From positions 65,623,277 to 65,687,276 of the forward strand of contig OX031056.1 in the NCBI GenBank assembly GCA_943736015.1: a DNA stretch of 64,000 nucleotides. Direction: 5' to 3'. A model generated the notes under the pieces. That model was not told the origin of the DNA. It ran no database searches and saw only the letters and a program-made list of their open reading frames with translations. The translations under genes and the position numbers were made by a program. Position 1 is the first letter of the stretch, and the number at the start of each line of letters is the position of its first letter. Origin of the DNA: Tridacna crocea. Lineage: Eukaryota > Mollusca > Bivalvia > Cardiida > Cardiidae. Below are positions 53,511 through 64,000 of this stretch, one piece after another.

Positions 53511-53739
53511 CTAAAAGTTAAGTAAGAGTATTGGATTCTTTTCTTGAAGCCATGATTAAAGGCCCGGTAGCGGACAAAAGTAAATAACTAATGGAGCTCG
53601 ATCATTTCTCTTGAAAGCCATATGTTTTTTAAATGTATTCATATCTCTAATCTACAAGAAACAAAAATGTTTTCAAAATTTCTCTAGCCGCAATATTAAA
53701 TACTGAACAGTATGCATATTGTTTATTTATTTGTTTTGT

Positions 53740-53985
53740 TTAGTGTTTAAGGTCGTTTTCAACATTATTTCAGTTGTATCACGGCAGCTAGTGCACCAAT
53801 CCATGCTTTCCAGGAGTTTCTTGTACCAGTAGTTCGCGAAATATTTTTTCCAAGCCACTAACTGCTTTTCCACGAAGCCATCGTCGAAACAAAGATCAGC
53901 AGTGGAAGAGAAACAGATCCTGTAGCTTTGACCCCTGATAGAAATTGCCGAGATTGGGATTCGAATCCCTGGTCTGAAGTTGTAT
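53740..53985 (-). mobile_element. SINE, related to the copy at 50612
   Basis: The minus strand shows a degraded B box (GGGATTCGAATCCC at about 53957-53970) and the body words GCAGTTAGTGGCTTGG and GCTGCCGTGATACAACTG, matching 50612-50905 in order. Confidence 0.65.
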
Positions 53986-54161
53986 ACGTTACTGACTTAA
54001 AGTAATAATAAGGGCCAAATGTGAACAAAGCGGGCGTTTAAATTCAGAAAAAATTATCATACTATTTGAAAGAATAGAAATTATTGGGAAGATGACAGTC
54101 TGCCATTGTACGGTCGGTCCAAGTGTTGTCCGCTGACAAAGAAATTAATTTCAAAAATAGG

Positions 54162-54390
54162 TTAACCCATTACCAAACGACAACATTTTAGACTGTTCTA
54201 AATTGAAAGCATTTGCAGACGACAAACTAAAAGTGACTGAAAATTTGAAATTTGTTGTGTGAAGCGTAGAAAACACAGTGGGAAAAGGAGAAAATGCTGG
54301 TTTTCAGCATTTTCTCCTTTTCCCACAGTGTTTTCAAAAGGCTTCTTTCCCAGGGGCGTCAAAAGTAAGGATTGTGTGGTAATGGGTTAA
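54162..54390 (-). repeat. TPM-A palindromic MITE
   Basis: Full reverse copy, TTAA at 54162 and 54387. The loop is altered to GCTGGTTTTCAGC, keeping complementarity. Confidence 0.92.
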
Positions 54391-54690
54391 AACCTGCCAG
54401 GTAGCTGTGTTGTAACTTTGTCTACTTTGGGCTTGATTTTAAACTTCATTTTTCTGCCCGCGATAAGATAGCCCAACCACAGGAGAACAGACTGTCATCT
54501 ACGCAATATTTTACATACTTTTAAATTGTATGATTTAAATTTAAATGTATTATGACACCTCCTTTGATATTTAGGCCTTTACTGGGCCTTTAACAGAAGA
54601 GCTCGGCGGGTAATAATGAATTAATATGACATGTATGATAACTGATGATAAATAGATGTATATATTATGATAATAAAACTCATCATATTC

Positions 54691-54882
54691 AGAGCTCCAG
54701 ATAAGAGGGAGTGAAGATACTCTAAATCAATTATTTCTCTTCAAAAACCTATGTTGTGGGGTACTCATTAGAATCGTCTCGATGAGACGATTCAAATGAG
54801 TACCCACAATATAGGGTTTGATGGAGAATAATAGATATTTTGAATTTTGAAATCAAAGTCACTCCCTGTATCCGAAGCTCTG
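54691..54882. repeat. AGCTCC palindromic MITE, best copy
   Basis: AGAGCTCCAGATAAGAGGGA at the left and TCCCTGTATCCGAAGCTCT at the right. The centre ACTCATTAGAATCGTCTC-GAT-GAGACGATTCAAATGAGT is an almost perfect hairpin. Confidence 0.92.
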
Positions 54883-54989
54883 ATATTACACAGTAGATAT
54901 TGTTCTATCTTCATTCATAATTTACTGAATATATTTAGTATGAATCATTCATGATACACAAGTAGTATTTACCAATTAACGCTGTATTG

Positions 54990-55445
54990 TCTCTCCTTTT
55001 CCCTCAACGTTTTCTATCCTTTCAACGGAAAATCCCATCATTAGAGCCGCATTTTCTTAAGTCGTCTGCAAATGCCTTTAGTTTCGGACGAAATTTATTT
55101 TTGTCTGCTGAACAGTTTGTGTTTGATTTTATCACTTTCGTTTGCATACGAGAGTCGCAAATTTTATATTTTATCCTTTCTCTCCGTCTAAAGTCATTGA
55201 TGTCTCCTATTGTTATACCTGCATCTGACGCCGCTCCTTGTGAACTTTTTCAGAGGTAGGGTGCGGGGTCGGGGGGGGGGGAGAGGGCATTAATCCCTTA
55301 ATCCCAACAGTCCCAAGTTTTAACAATCCCAACAAAGAACATTTCCATAAAACAGTTTCCTTATTTGTTCAACATTAAGCTTGGTCGTCTACAAATGATT
55401 TCAGTTTGGACCAGTCTAAAACTTTGTCGTTTGGTAAAGAGTTCA
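54990..55445 (+). repeat. two TPM-A fragments
   Basis: 54990-55115 keeps the right arm and right flank. 55288-55445 has both ends (TTAATCCCTTAATCCC and TTTGGTAAAGAGTTCA) but has lost the hairpin. Confidence 0.7.
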
Positions 55446-55475
55446 TGGAACCTATCAAAGTAACATGGCAAATGT

Positions 55476-55770
55476 TCAGGGAATTATAGCAAAGGCAGAT
55501 GGCATGAGCTTAGGGAATTATGACATAGATGGCATGAGTTTAGGGAATTACGACAAATACGTGTCATGTGGATGGCTTGAGTTTAGGGAATTACGATAAT
55601 GACATTTGGATAGCATGAGTTTAGGTAATTACGACAATGACATTTGGATGGCATGAACGTAGGGAATTACGAAAACGACATGTGGATGGCATGAGTTTAG
55701 GTAATCACGACAATGACATGTGGATGGCATAAGTATAGGGAATTATGGCAAGGATAAATGGCATGACCCA
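55476..55770 (+). repeat. 38 bp minisatellite
   Basis: About eight units built on TGGATGGCATGAGTTTAGGG and AATTACGACAATGACATG. Units vary in length by a few bases. It has no open frame through the array. Confidence 0.85.
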
Positions 55771-56407
55771 TGAAGCCTAGATTACTGTTCTGTTTGTGTG
55801 GGGGTGGGTGGCACAGCCTGTACCCTTATTCGCAAATGATTCTATATAGCGGCCCTCTTATAGTACTAGATTTGAAAAGTAACGCATTTTCTCATTAGCT
55901 AAAGGAAATGGTTTAGCCAATCAAAATTTGGGGATTTTTTTCCGGGAAATTTTTGAGAATCTTTCTATTTGTTCCTTTAATTCCTCTGATTTCTTCGCTG
56001 GAACCCAATACAATTTTTGCGCTGTGATTGGCATCGCTCATTCAGCAAATCTCGGGTTATCGGAGTGCAGTTACGGAATCGACCGAGTTGAGACGAGTGA
56101 CCTCGCTCATTATGGAAACCGATCTCAGTTGATACTCTGCCTCAAGAGGCTCACGCCCTTCTCTTTTACAACTGTGTCCAACAAATACTGTTTAACTTTA
56201 ACATATTTTTCTGCATTATGAAAACTTGACAAATAACCTGCTAAAGCAGCCAAATGAAATTTTCAAGCCGATGGTAAAACCCCAAATTTGACAATTTTCG
56301 AGATAGTTATTGGGGGAAAAATTTCTCCTTATCGGACTTGGTAGATCCAAAGTTCACGGTGTACACTTACCATATAAGGCCCTTTAGCAGCCTAAGCATT
56401 AACTGGT

Positions 56408-56637
56408 TCTTATCTCTTTACCAAACGACAAATTTATAGAATGGTCAAAATTGAAAGCATTTGCAGCCGGCAAAATAAATGTGACTGATGAATCGAAATT
56501 TGATTTTGGAAGGGTAGAAAACATTGTGGGAAAGGAGAAAATGCTGGTTACCAGCATTTTCTCCTTTTCCCACAATATTTTCAAAAGGCAACTATTCCAG
56601 ACCCGTAAAAACCAGGGATTGTTTGGGAAAGGGTTAA
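56408..56637 (-). repeat. TPM A/C chimaeric MITE
   Basis: The left end is subfamily A (CTCTTTACCAAACGAC, GAATGGTCAAAATTGAAAGC). The right end is subfamily C (ACTATTCCAGACCCGTAAAA, TTTGGGAAAGGGTTAA). The switch lies in the shared hairpin (56516-56581), pointing to recombination there. Confidence 0.85.
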
Positions 56638-56869
56638 ATCGCCTTTAACGACCGTATATGCTTTTGTTGGTCAAGATCAGGCTGCACAAAGCGTGCGGCC
56701 TGATCTTTTATCTACACTGTCTGCCTTACTGAGACAAAAAAGACAAAATAAACCATGAAATTAGAATTATTCCGGCTGTAATTATAGGATAAATAGTTAT
56801 GTCGGTTTTATTCGGCGCTTCATCCTTTTGTCACACAATTAAAGATAGCAAATGCTATGTGACTCAAAT

Positions 56870-57020
56870 GACAGAGAACTGTCTCTAAGAAGCCGTAGAA
56901 AAAACATTCTGGTTAAAGGAGCAAATTCTGGTTACCACTATTTTCTACTTTCCGCAGGCCGTTTTCAAAGGCTGTAAATCTCAGTCATTTAAATACAGGG
57001 TTCTGTAGCGGGAAATTAAT
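56870..57020 (-). repeat. decayed TPM-A MITE
   Basis: Recognised by AGAAAAAACATTCTGG and CTGGTTACCACTATTTTC; the termini are lost. Confidence 0.5.
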
Positions 57021-57129
57021 TAAAGGTCTATTTTGAATGATGAGCAATCTGCACTCAGTTTACTTTTATTTCTTTCCCATAATTCATCTGTCTTTACCAG
57101 ACAACAAAATTTTAATTGATATATTGCGC

Positions 57130-57260
57130 TGGACTTCACGCTGTTTTCAACATTATTTCATTATACGCGTAGATAGGTGCACTGACCGCCGCGATGTAAC
57201 TAAAATAATGTTGAAAACGGCGTTAATCACCACAAAACAGATCAATCAATCAACCTGTTG
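57130..57260. repeat. fold-back SINE tail fragment
   Basis: GCTGTTTTCAACATTATTTC and its inverse AATAATGTTGAAAACGGCGT flank a short centre. ATCAATCAATCAA at 57242 is a SINE-like tail. Confidence 0.55.
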
Positions 57261-57498
57261 TCAGAGAACGTTTCATATTTATGTGTCTTTAGGGTTCAAA
57301 ACAGCTAAGCTAGGGCTCTGGAGTGTCTTGCCCAAGGACACGTGACCGCGAAATTTCTGGCTCTTCGAACTGGATAGAATCTGAGGCCTCTAATATTTTT
57401 AACCCTTTACCTACAAAATTGAGTCAAGCAGGAACGATGAGAAACGGGGCCGAATGCTCGAATTAATCAATAATCTCTCCTATTTATCTGCAATATTG

Positions 57499-57725
57499 AC
57501 CATTTACTACACATTTTCCCGTTCTTAATGACCTTGGAAGAGAAGCTTTTGAAAACAATGTGGGAAAAAGAGAAAATGCTGGTAACCAGCATTTTCTCCT
57601 TTTCTAACATTGTTTTCTACCATTTCAATGACAGAAGTTAATGCTTGACATATACGATGAATTTGTCGTCTTCAAATGCATTAAGTTTCGTCCAGTCTAA
57701 AATTTTGTTATTCGGTACAGAGTTT
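57499..57725 (+). repeat. TPM-A palindromic MITE
   Basis: Nearly complete forward copy with worn termini (GACCATTTACTACACA at the left, TTCGGTACAGAGTTTA at the right). Confidence 0.85.
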
Positions 57726-57963
57726 ACTAAAGTTGTCAACTGCAAAGGTGTAAAAAATCATATTCGTTAATAAATAACGGGTCAACTTAATCTTTCTGAC
57801 TGATCATTTTCGAAAAATGGTAAAAGAAAGTGAAAATTGACGTTTTTCTTTCGATAACCCGAGCAAGGCGGAAAAATGCGATGAAAACCCAAGATCAGAC
57901 TGTCGTTCTATATCTTAATTTGTCACCGCCCATTATCGCGGCAAATCACTTCGTTTGTCGTAT

Positions 57964-58192
57964 TTAACTCTTCACCAAACGACAAAATTTTTAGACTGGT
58001 CCGAATTGAAAGCATTTGCAGACGACAAAATAAATGTTACTCAAAAATTGAAATTTGTTCCTAGCTGGGTAGAAAATATTGTGGGTTAAGGAGAAATGCT
58101 GGTCACCAGCATCTTCTCTTTTTCCCACAATGTTTCCAGAAGACGTCTATAGCAGGGTCGTAAAAACCAGGGATCGTTTGGTAAGGGGTTAA
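57964..58192 (-). repeat. TPM-A palindromic MITE
   Basis: Complete reverse copy with TTAA at both ends; part of the left hairpin arm (GTGGGTTAAGGAGAAATG) is altered. Confidence 0.9.
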
Positions 58193-58493
58193 TTGAAACA
58201 TCTCAAATTCAGTTGGTTTTAAAAATTGGTGTTTTGATGCGATATGTAACACGTTGACCGATTTTCATCGATAACTAAAATCTATTTTTAGAAAATCGAG
58301 GTAAGTCGACTACGCAAGGAATGTAAACAGTCGTAAGCAGACGAGAAATGGGTCAACATAAATCTATCGTAATTACAGCCTCGGCTTACTCGCGTACCGT
58401 CTCGGCAAGATGGTGATTAACCCGCTGACCTATATTTTATTCAATACTGCGACAGTCACATTGATGTCTTTTTGAGTCGCCACATTTTAACCG

Positions 58494-58700
58494 CAACTCT
58501 TTACTACACGCTATTTGAAATTTTAGACTCACCCAAATTGACATAATTATGCAGCAATTGCAGGCGAAAAGTTGCACTTGCCTCTTTTTAATGGAATTGG
58601 TCTTTGGAAAAAGGCAGAAACATTATTGGAAAAGGAGAAAATTTTGACAACCAGCCATTTCTTCATCTTCTTGCAATGTTAAGAAAGAATTCCTTGTTTA
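58494..58700 (-). repeat. decayed TPM-A MITE
   Basis: Left end CAACTCTTTACTACACGC. The hairpin is heavily mutated around 58620-58680 and there is no clear right end. Confidence 0.55.
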
Positions 58701-59068
58701 TGTTTGTCAGTTAGGCCAACGACAAGTGGTTGGTGGTTGGCTTCTAAGCGCGTCTCACTGATCTTTCGCGGACTCTATAGATTGAGATCAAAATGCACAG
58801 AACGTGCAGTCTGATCTTGAATCTACACTGTCCGATAAGTTGAAAGTTTTCTGAAAGTTTGATATAGTGTTATTCGGGTTTTATCTTTGACTTGAAATTT
58901 CATTTATTTAGGGTGAATTGGTGTTAACACCAGTCTATGCAGCAAACAGGGGTAGCCTTTGAAAACTATGTAGGAAAGGGTGAAAAAAAATCTCATGTAA
59001 ATGTAGGCCTGATACATATAAAAGCGATTTTAATGAATCGCTGGTCGTCTCCGGTGCCAGTTCAATTC

Positions 59069-59210
59069 AGAGCTCCAGATAAAGGGAGTGGTTTTGATTT
59101 TAAAATTAGAAATATTGATTATTCTCCACCAAAGCCTATGTTATGGTTTCTCATTAGAATCGTCTTATCGTCGAAAGTTTGAAAGAGAAAAAAAGAAAAC
59201 GGATTTAGAA
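59069..59210. repeat. AGCTCC MITE, rearranged copy
   Basis: AGAGCTCCAGATAAAGGGAG is followed by CTCATTAGAATCGTCTTATC. The second half reads GATTTAGAATACCATCACAC, which is the reverse complement of the left flank seen in the 17126 copy. The element is shortened in the middle. Confidence 0.75.
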
Positions 59211-59242
59211 TACCATCACACACTCCAACCCTCTGCTGTAGG

Positions 59243-59469
59243 TTAACCCTTTCCCAAACAATCCCTGGTTTTTACGGGTCTGGAATAGTAGCCTTTTGAA
59301 AACTATGTGGGAAAAGGAGAAAATGCTGGTAACCAGCATTTTCTTCTTTTCCCACAATATTTTGTACCCTATCATAGACAAAATTCATCTTTTCAGCAAG
59401 AGTTGAATTGTCATCTGCAAATGCTTTCAATTTGGTCTAGTCCAAAAGTTTGTCGTTTGGGAAAGGGTA
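59243..59469 (+). repeat. TPM-C palindromic MITE
   Basis: Subfamily C in the opposite orientation to the other C copies: TTAACCCTTTCCCAAACAAT at the left, GTTTGGGAAAGGGTA at the right. Confidence 0.9.
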
Positions 59470-59629
59470 TGTCCAAATATGGAAACGGACTCTCGTTATT
59501 AGGACTAACAGAGAACATTGTATAGTTGTTATTCCTACTCCTAATTCAAGTGTGACGACTTCAGATGCTATTAACATGGAACAGTCCAACGCTTTACGAC
59601 CAATATATGAGCCATATTCTGGCATAAGG

Positions 59630-59824
59630 GGATTTACCAAACGACAAAATTTCAGACTGGTCCAAATTGAAAGCATTTACAGACGACAAATTAAAGGTGA
59701 CCCAAGTGACAAAATTTAGCTTTCGTAGGGTAGAAAACATTGTGAGGAAAAGGAGAAAATGCTGGTTACCAGCATTTTCTCCTTTTCTCACAATGTTTTC
59801 AAAAGCTTTCTTTGTCAGGGTTAA
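59630..59824 (-). repeat. TPM-A MITE, right end shortened
   Basis: It begins GGATTTACCAAACGAC and has an intact hairpin (59731-59801), but stops at GTCAGGGTTAA, lacking the last 40 or so bases. Confidence 0.85.
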
Positions 59825-60649
59825 TGCATCTCTAAATTATGTATGATACCGAGTAAGTCAGCATTATTATCGATTCATAAAAATCCATTTTGTATTATAA
59901 CTGACTGAATCATAAAGTAGGCTGGTCTTTGACATGTAGATATCTTGTCAGCTGATTTATACCTTTTTTTTCTATATGAAACTTTTGGATAGGCAGGAAA
60001 TGCCCAGCCACTCAATATCATAATTATTTTATGCATATTATAAATGACACATATTTCTTTTTCATTTAAAGACTTCTTACTTTCAATCCAACATTTTAGT
60101 TCAAACCTTTTTAATCACATTCTTCACTTTATCATTTAAGTAGATAGGGATTGCCCTGTATGCATATGAAGATCGCACGAATTCGACCCGTATTAGCTGA
60201 GGACAGAAAAAGGAATTATGAAACTAGGTCAACAGTTGCCAGGTCGCTTTCAAGAGCTAATTGTGTACCATTTACCTGATTTTCGAGTACATTTCTTATA
60301 CCAGTGAGTTGCATTCAGGCTGGCCGTAAAAAAACATAGCCATCATCGCTGCTGGCATAAATTTCATGTTTTCCAACCAATGGAATGGTTTAATTCGTAT
60401 GCATTTTAAAACACGCTTTGTTTGATTTTTGGCCAGTACTAAGCGTCTAGTAATTACTGCATAGACCTTGTTCAGCCACAGTACCAACTGATACAGACCA
60501 CTGCCGGAAAAAAGCTAACAGAAGGCTGAAATTGCTCCGTTTTTCAACAGTTGTCCACAGAGGCTGTCTAGTTCTATTAGTGTATATGTACAAAATGAAA
60601 TTATCTCTCAAGATGGCATTCTACAAATACACATCAATCTAATTTGGGC
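59825..60649. other. no gene recognised
   Basis: Unassigned sequence without a recognisable repeat or coding signal. Confidence 0.45.
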
Positions 60650-60945
60650 ATCCTGGGTACAGGACTGGACTACTTTTCAACTCGACAACCGTTACTTTGA
60701 ATTTCAAACTCAAAATAAACGTATATTCTTAATATAAAACGCTGCCTGAAGCGCCGTGTGAACCGATAGCCGGTTGAGGCGAACTTTCTTTCCGGCATAT
60801 TTTCACCTCTCACCTCTGCTGAAGCATGTGAGAAAAGTAGTTGGTGGCTTTGGAAAGAAAGTTGTGTAAGTACCGGTGTGAGAGAGCCAGGAAACACATG
60901 TGCGTCACCGACCGCCATGATATGACCGTAGCTGTTAAGGTAAGA
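60650..60945 (+). repeat. repeat shared with 52570-52680 joined to a SINE body
   Basis: 60650-60765 matches 52570-52680 (TACTTTTCAACTCGACAACC, AAAACGCTGCCTG). 60779-60945 matches the body of the SINE at 34950-35216 in plus orientation (GCGAACTTTCTTTCCGGC through AGCTGTTAA) without the tRNA-like head. Confidence 0.7.
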
Positions 60946-61067
60946 CCTGTGTAATGCACTTCCGGTGAACATTGGGCAAAAATTCTAATTGGTTGTTATA
61001 TAACGGTAAATAAGGATTTATGCCGAAATAGCATTTTTACACATTTCTAATGGATCAGAAATTCCAT

Positions 61068-61130
61068 TTATGGACATCAAATGATACTAAAGATTCTAGA
61101 AAAATCTGTAGTATCATGTGATGTCCATAA
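61068..61130. repeat. short palindrome
   Basis: TGGACATCAAATGATACTA pairs with TAGTATCATGTGATGTCCA around TCTAGA-like centre text. Preceding text (ACACATTTCTAATGGATCAG) recurs at about 32708, inside the hAT-like element. Confidence 0.75.
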
Positions 61131-61330
61131 GTATCTTAAAAACGAAAAAAAAAATAGTAATAAGTAATATGAAAATACGCTTCCTGCTACTTTCTGTGAC
61201 GTCAGCGAATGGCCACCCGGATAAATCAAAATGTCCTGATAGAGCTGTAAAACATGACGGATATATCTGGTTGAAAGGTGTCTACTGAGGTATCGCCGGA
61301 TGTCGCAGGTACATTAATGTCTTGTCTATC

Positions 61331-62248
61331 GCCAATCTCCGAGCAGAGTTGTCGTTCGTTACCTCACATACATCTCTGCGATGGGCTAAATGACAAGAAT
61401 CTTGTCAAACCGAGGAAAAGATGTTTTGTTACTGTTTAACTGTTTCATATGTAAAATTGTAAGTTAGACAAAGGAAATATGATTCTGGGTACATTATAGG
61501 TGCATTCAAACTGATGAATTTACCTATTTTTCTTTTAGCCTCTTCACTTTTAAGAATCTTACGCCGATTGTAACAAAAATAGCTGCGCCCATCAATGATG
61601 ACAACTGATTTGACACACCGCTGGATCTAAGTTTGTACGATTAAAAATCAAGTTATCGTCCTATAAAGATATTTAGGCTTTTCAGAAAATCCCTCTTGTG
61701 TTCATTAACTATCGTTTATGTCTGATTGGTCCCATGCTGTTTAAACAGCACACGAAACGATCGGTACTGGTCTTTCTTTCACCGGCGTTTGTGTAGCCAT
61801 TTTGAGTTATGGGCATGTGACAAAAATATGACGTAATGACGGTCTACTTTCTGAGCCCACTACAGAGGTGAATGTAATGATCCGGAGTGCAAGAGAGTGG
61901 TCTATCGCTAGGCTGAAGGAGATTATGATCAATGTTTGTTTCGTGGGTGATCTTGGTTGGGAAAGGCTGTCGGGTGCTCGCGCCAGCAATCGAGACGTTG
62001 CACTCCTTGAGTTTATATTATATAGGGGGGGATTTTTTTTCCATATTTTATCATTTATTTTGGTTACAGAATGTCAGATTCCTGTGCTATAATGCACCCA
62101 GAATCATATTTCCTTTGTCTATTTTATAATGTTACACATGAAACAGTTAAACAGTAACAAAACATGTTTCCGTCGGTTTGACGAGATTCCTGTCCAATGC
62201 AGAGATGTGTGGTGAGAGTAACGAGCGACAACTCTGCTCGGAGATTGC
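61331..62248. repeat. large inverted repeat, arms about 165 bp, spacer about 585 bp
   Basis: Left arm 61331-61500 and right arm 62085-62248 are inverse copies with scattered differences (AATCTCCGAGCAGAGTTGTC; TTTTGTTACTGTTTAACTGT; AAAGGAAATATGATTCTGGG). No transposase-like frame in the spacer. Probably a fold-back element or an inverted duplication. Confidence 0.85.
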
Positions 62249-62565
62249 TAAAATCCCCCAAGTTTGCGTGGGTGGGGGAGGGGGGGTTGATGCGTCATAT
62301 ACAAGACCGATCGAATCTTCGAAAAATATGTCAGACTTGCGCAGACAACGACAAAATGACTGCAAAACTCAAGATGCGTCATTATTATTTTTGAAATTGT
62401 CCAATATCACAAATAACATTGAAAGAAATATGAGACGCCGAATTACATCATGCATAAACAAACAAACACATAGCCAACTGGCAAACAACTAAATAAAATG
62501 ATATTGACATTGCACCTGAGAAGTATAAGGTTGTAAACACGTGCTGACGTAAACACGTGTAAACC

Positions 62566-62775
62566 TTAACCAAACGACTAGGTGAGTTAACGACCCTGGG
62601 GAAGAAGACTTCTGAAACATTGTTGGAAAAGGAGAAAATCCTGGAAACCAGCATTTTCTCCTTTTTCTCCCAATGTTTTTCTAACGTTATATAAAGACAA
62701 TTCAAATAACTCAGCGAAAATTAATTTGTTGTCTGCAGATATTTTCGATTTTGACAAGTCTAATAGGGTGTTAAA
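62566..62775 (+). repeat. TPM-A MITE, worn
   Basis: Left CTTAACCAAACGACTAGG; hairpin 62614-62679 with AATCCTGGAAACCAGC at the loop; right flank TTTGTTGTCTGCAGATATTT. Confidence 0.8.
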
Positions 62776-62929
62776 TAGTCATTTTTACCGACAAATAGAA
62801 GGTTTGCTGTAATCTATTCCCTGCTGCCCACGACATGTCATTACCGGTATGTAGTTTTATTTTTCCTCACACGTTATGCGAAACCACCGTGCGCGTACAA
62901 AACACCCTGTACCTGTATGGTGTATAAAG

Positions 62930-63095
62930 CTGTTTTCAACATCATTTCAGTTATATCGTGACTGTCAAGGCACCTATCAATCCTTTCCTGGAGTTTCATG
63001 TACCACGGCATTTCGCAAATTTACATAATGTACATTTGCGAAATGCTGTAACATAGCCATTGTAGAAACAACGACCAGCTGTGACAATCATGTTA
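62930..63095 (-). repeat. SINE body fragment
   Basis: Matches the 50612 and 53740 SINEs (GCTGTTTTCAACATCATTTC, CCTGGAGTTTCATGTACCA). Inside it, CATTTCGCAAATTTACATAA and TTATGTAAATTTGCGAAATG-like text form a small palindrome. Confidence 0.6.
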
Positions 63096-63109
63096 TCGCA
63101 GAGAAATTA

Positions 63110-63432
63110 TTATTATCCCCCTCCCCACGTAGTGGAGACGGGTCATACTGGAATCGCCATGGCTGTCTGTCCGTCCGTCCGTTCGTCTGTCCGTAGACGC
63201 AAATTTGCCCAGAGTCTTTCGCGTACGTACTTAACTCAAATTTATACACAGCGTTCCAATATATATGAAGTTGTGCATGTGCAATTTTCATGGGTCGATT
63301 TGTTACGGAATTATCTCCCCTTGAACTTTTTTCAACTGCTACTTTTGTACTCAACCATTCTGCATTCTGTGACAAAGTCCTGTTTTGTGACAAGGACCTG
63401 GTTGAGGAGGGGGGGGATTAAAATCACGCTTA
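63110..63432 (-). mobile_element. HLE-5 Helentron-like element, reverse orientation
   Basis: Left edge ATCCCCCTCCCCACGTAGTG, then CTGTCTGTCCGTCCGTCCGT; right edge GAGGGGGGGATTAAAATCAC. This is the 6269 type read on the other strand with the tandem body reduced to one unit. Confidence 0.72.
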
Positions 63433-63789
63433 GTGACAGCCCTACTTATAGTTGGGGATTCGAGCTTGTCTCAAGTCCTGCAGGCCAAAGTTACAGGCTG
63501 TGCTATCGGGCTCTGTATAAATAACCTATAGAGACTGAACATTGTAAAAATGATGTTAGTGTAAATAGGTAGAACATTATGTAAAGTTACTTAATCTATG
63601 CAATAATTGAATTCTACGTCTTATTTCCTTTAGTCATTCTAGCCACCTGTGTGTATCAGACATGTGCTTGTGCTTTGTATAACGAATATCATGCACTTTA
63701 CGTTTGTTGGTTGATTATTTCCGTTTATTTATCGTCGCTACCGGTTGCCCATCTGAGCGACGGCACCAGGAGATGGTTAGTTTTTTTAC

Positions 63790-64000
63790 GGGGGATAGTG
63801 CAAGGATACAGTTCGAAACTACTGAGAGCTTCGCCTGGTTCCTTTAGCGTGCTCGGCGTATAACACCGTCACACGGGACCTCGGTTTTAATGTCTCATCC
63901 GAAAGACTATTAGTAATTTTAGTTGGCCAGCCAGGGACTTTACGTTTGTGACCAGTCGTATGCCTTATACCAAGGGGGTGTGGTTGAAATAAACGTGTTG
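63790..64000 (+). repeat. dispersed mollusc repeat, partial
   Basis: The text TTTAGCGTGCTCGGCGTATA, then CACGGGACCTCGGTTTTAAT and TCTCATCCGAAAGAC, has the look of a repeat found widely in molluscs (recalled, not searched). The 70-codon frame over it is not judged coding. It runs off the window. Confidence 0.4.

Noticed and set aside
62197-62492. Overlapping plus-strand frames of 65 and 104 codons
   Set aside because: They start inside the right arm of the inverted repeat and lack any recognisable domain.

Overview
The window looks like part of the nuclear genome of a bivalve mollusc, most likely a heterodont clam or mussel. The evidence is genes split into spliced exons, long introns packed with non-coding repeats, and several repeat types common in bivalve genomes: elements ending in GCTCACCTGAG / CTCAGGTGAGC, the palindromic element around CGTCTCGGATTAGCC, and tRNA-headed SINEs. 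The species cannot be fixed from the sequence alone. There are no operons, ribosome binding sites, CRISPR arrays or phage genes.

Only two protein-coding genes can be supported. On the minus strand, 17062 down to 4559, six exons in consistent splice phase encode about 1433 residues of a ZGRF1-like protein (DUF2439 domain; Mte1/Dbl2/ZGRF1 family of recombination-repair factors). Its first exon(s) are not recognised to the right, and the expected GRF zinc finger and helicase exons are not seen to the left, so the gene is open at both ends. On the plus strand, 38376..39902 is a single coding exon for a class A, aminergic-type G-protein-coupled receptor with a 170-residue third intracellular loop. 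Its last 17 codons, its stop codon and a polyadenylation signal lie inside a transposable element.

The rest is mostly mobile and repeated DNA. The dominant family is a 180-260 bp palindromic MITE flanked by TTAA (called TPM here), present in about 60 full, partial or decayed copies on both strands, often nested. Three subfamilies (A, B, C) are visible. A second class (called HLE here) comprises elements of 0.3 to 2.4 kb with tandem-repeat bodies and Helentron-like ends, filling much of 19.5-30.2 kb and 41.2-43.7 kb. Other elements are three non-autonomous hAT-like insertions, a fold-back mariner-like element, several SINEs, a LINE 3' fragment and assorted palindromes and minisatellites.

Layout: 1-4.5 kb repeats and unassigned DNA, probably downstream intron; 4.6-17 kb ZGRF1-like exons with MITE-filled introns; 17-19.5 kb MITEs; 19.5-30.2 kb HLE elements; 31-33.3 kb a local duplication split by a MITE and a hAT-like element; 34.4-38.2 kb fold-back mariner, SINE and MITEs; 38.4-39.9 kb receptor; 41.2-44.7 kb HLE and hAT elements; 45-64 kb gene-poor, with old MITEs, SINEs, a LINE fragment and a large inverted repeat. 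The two genes show no functional link.
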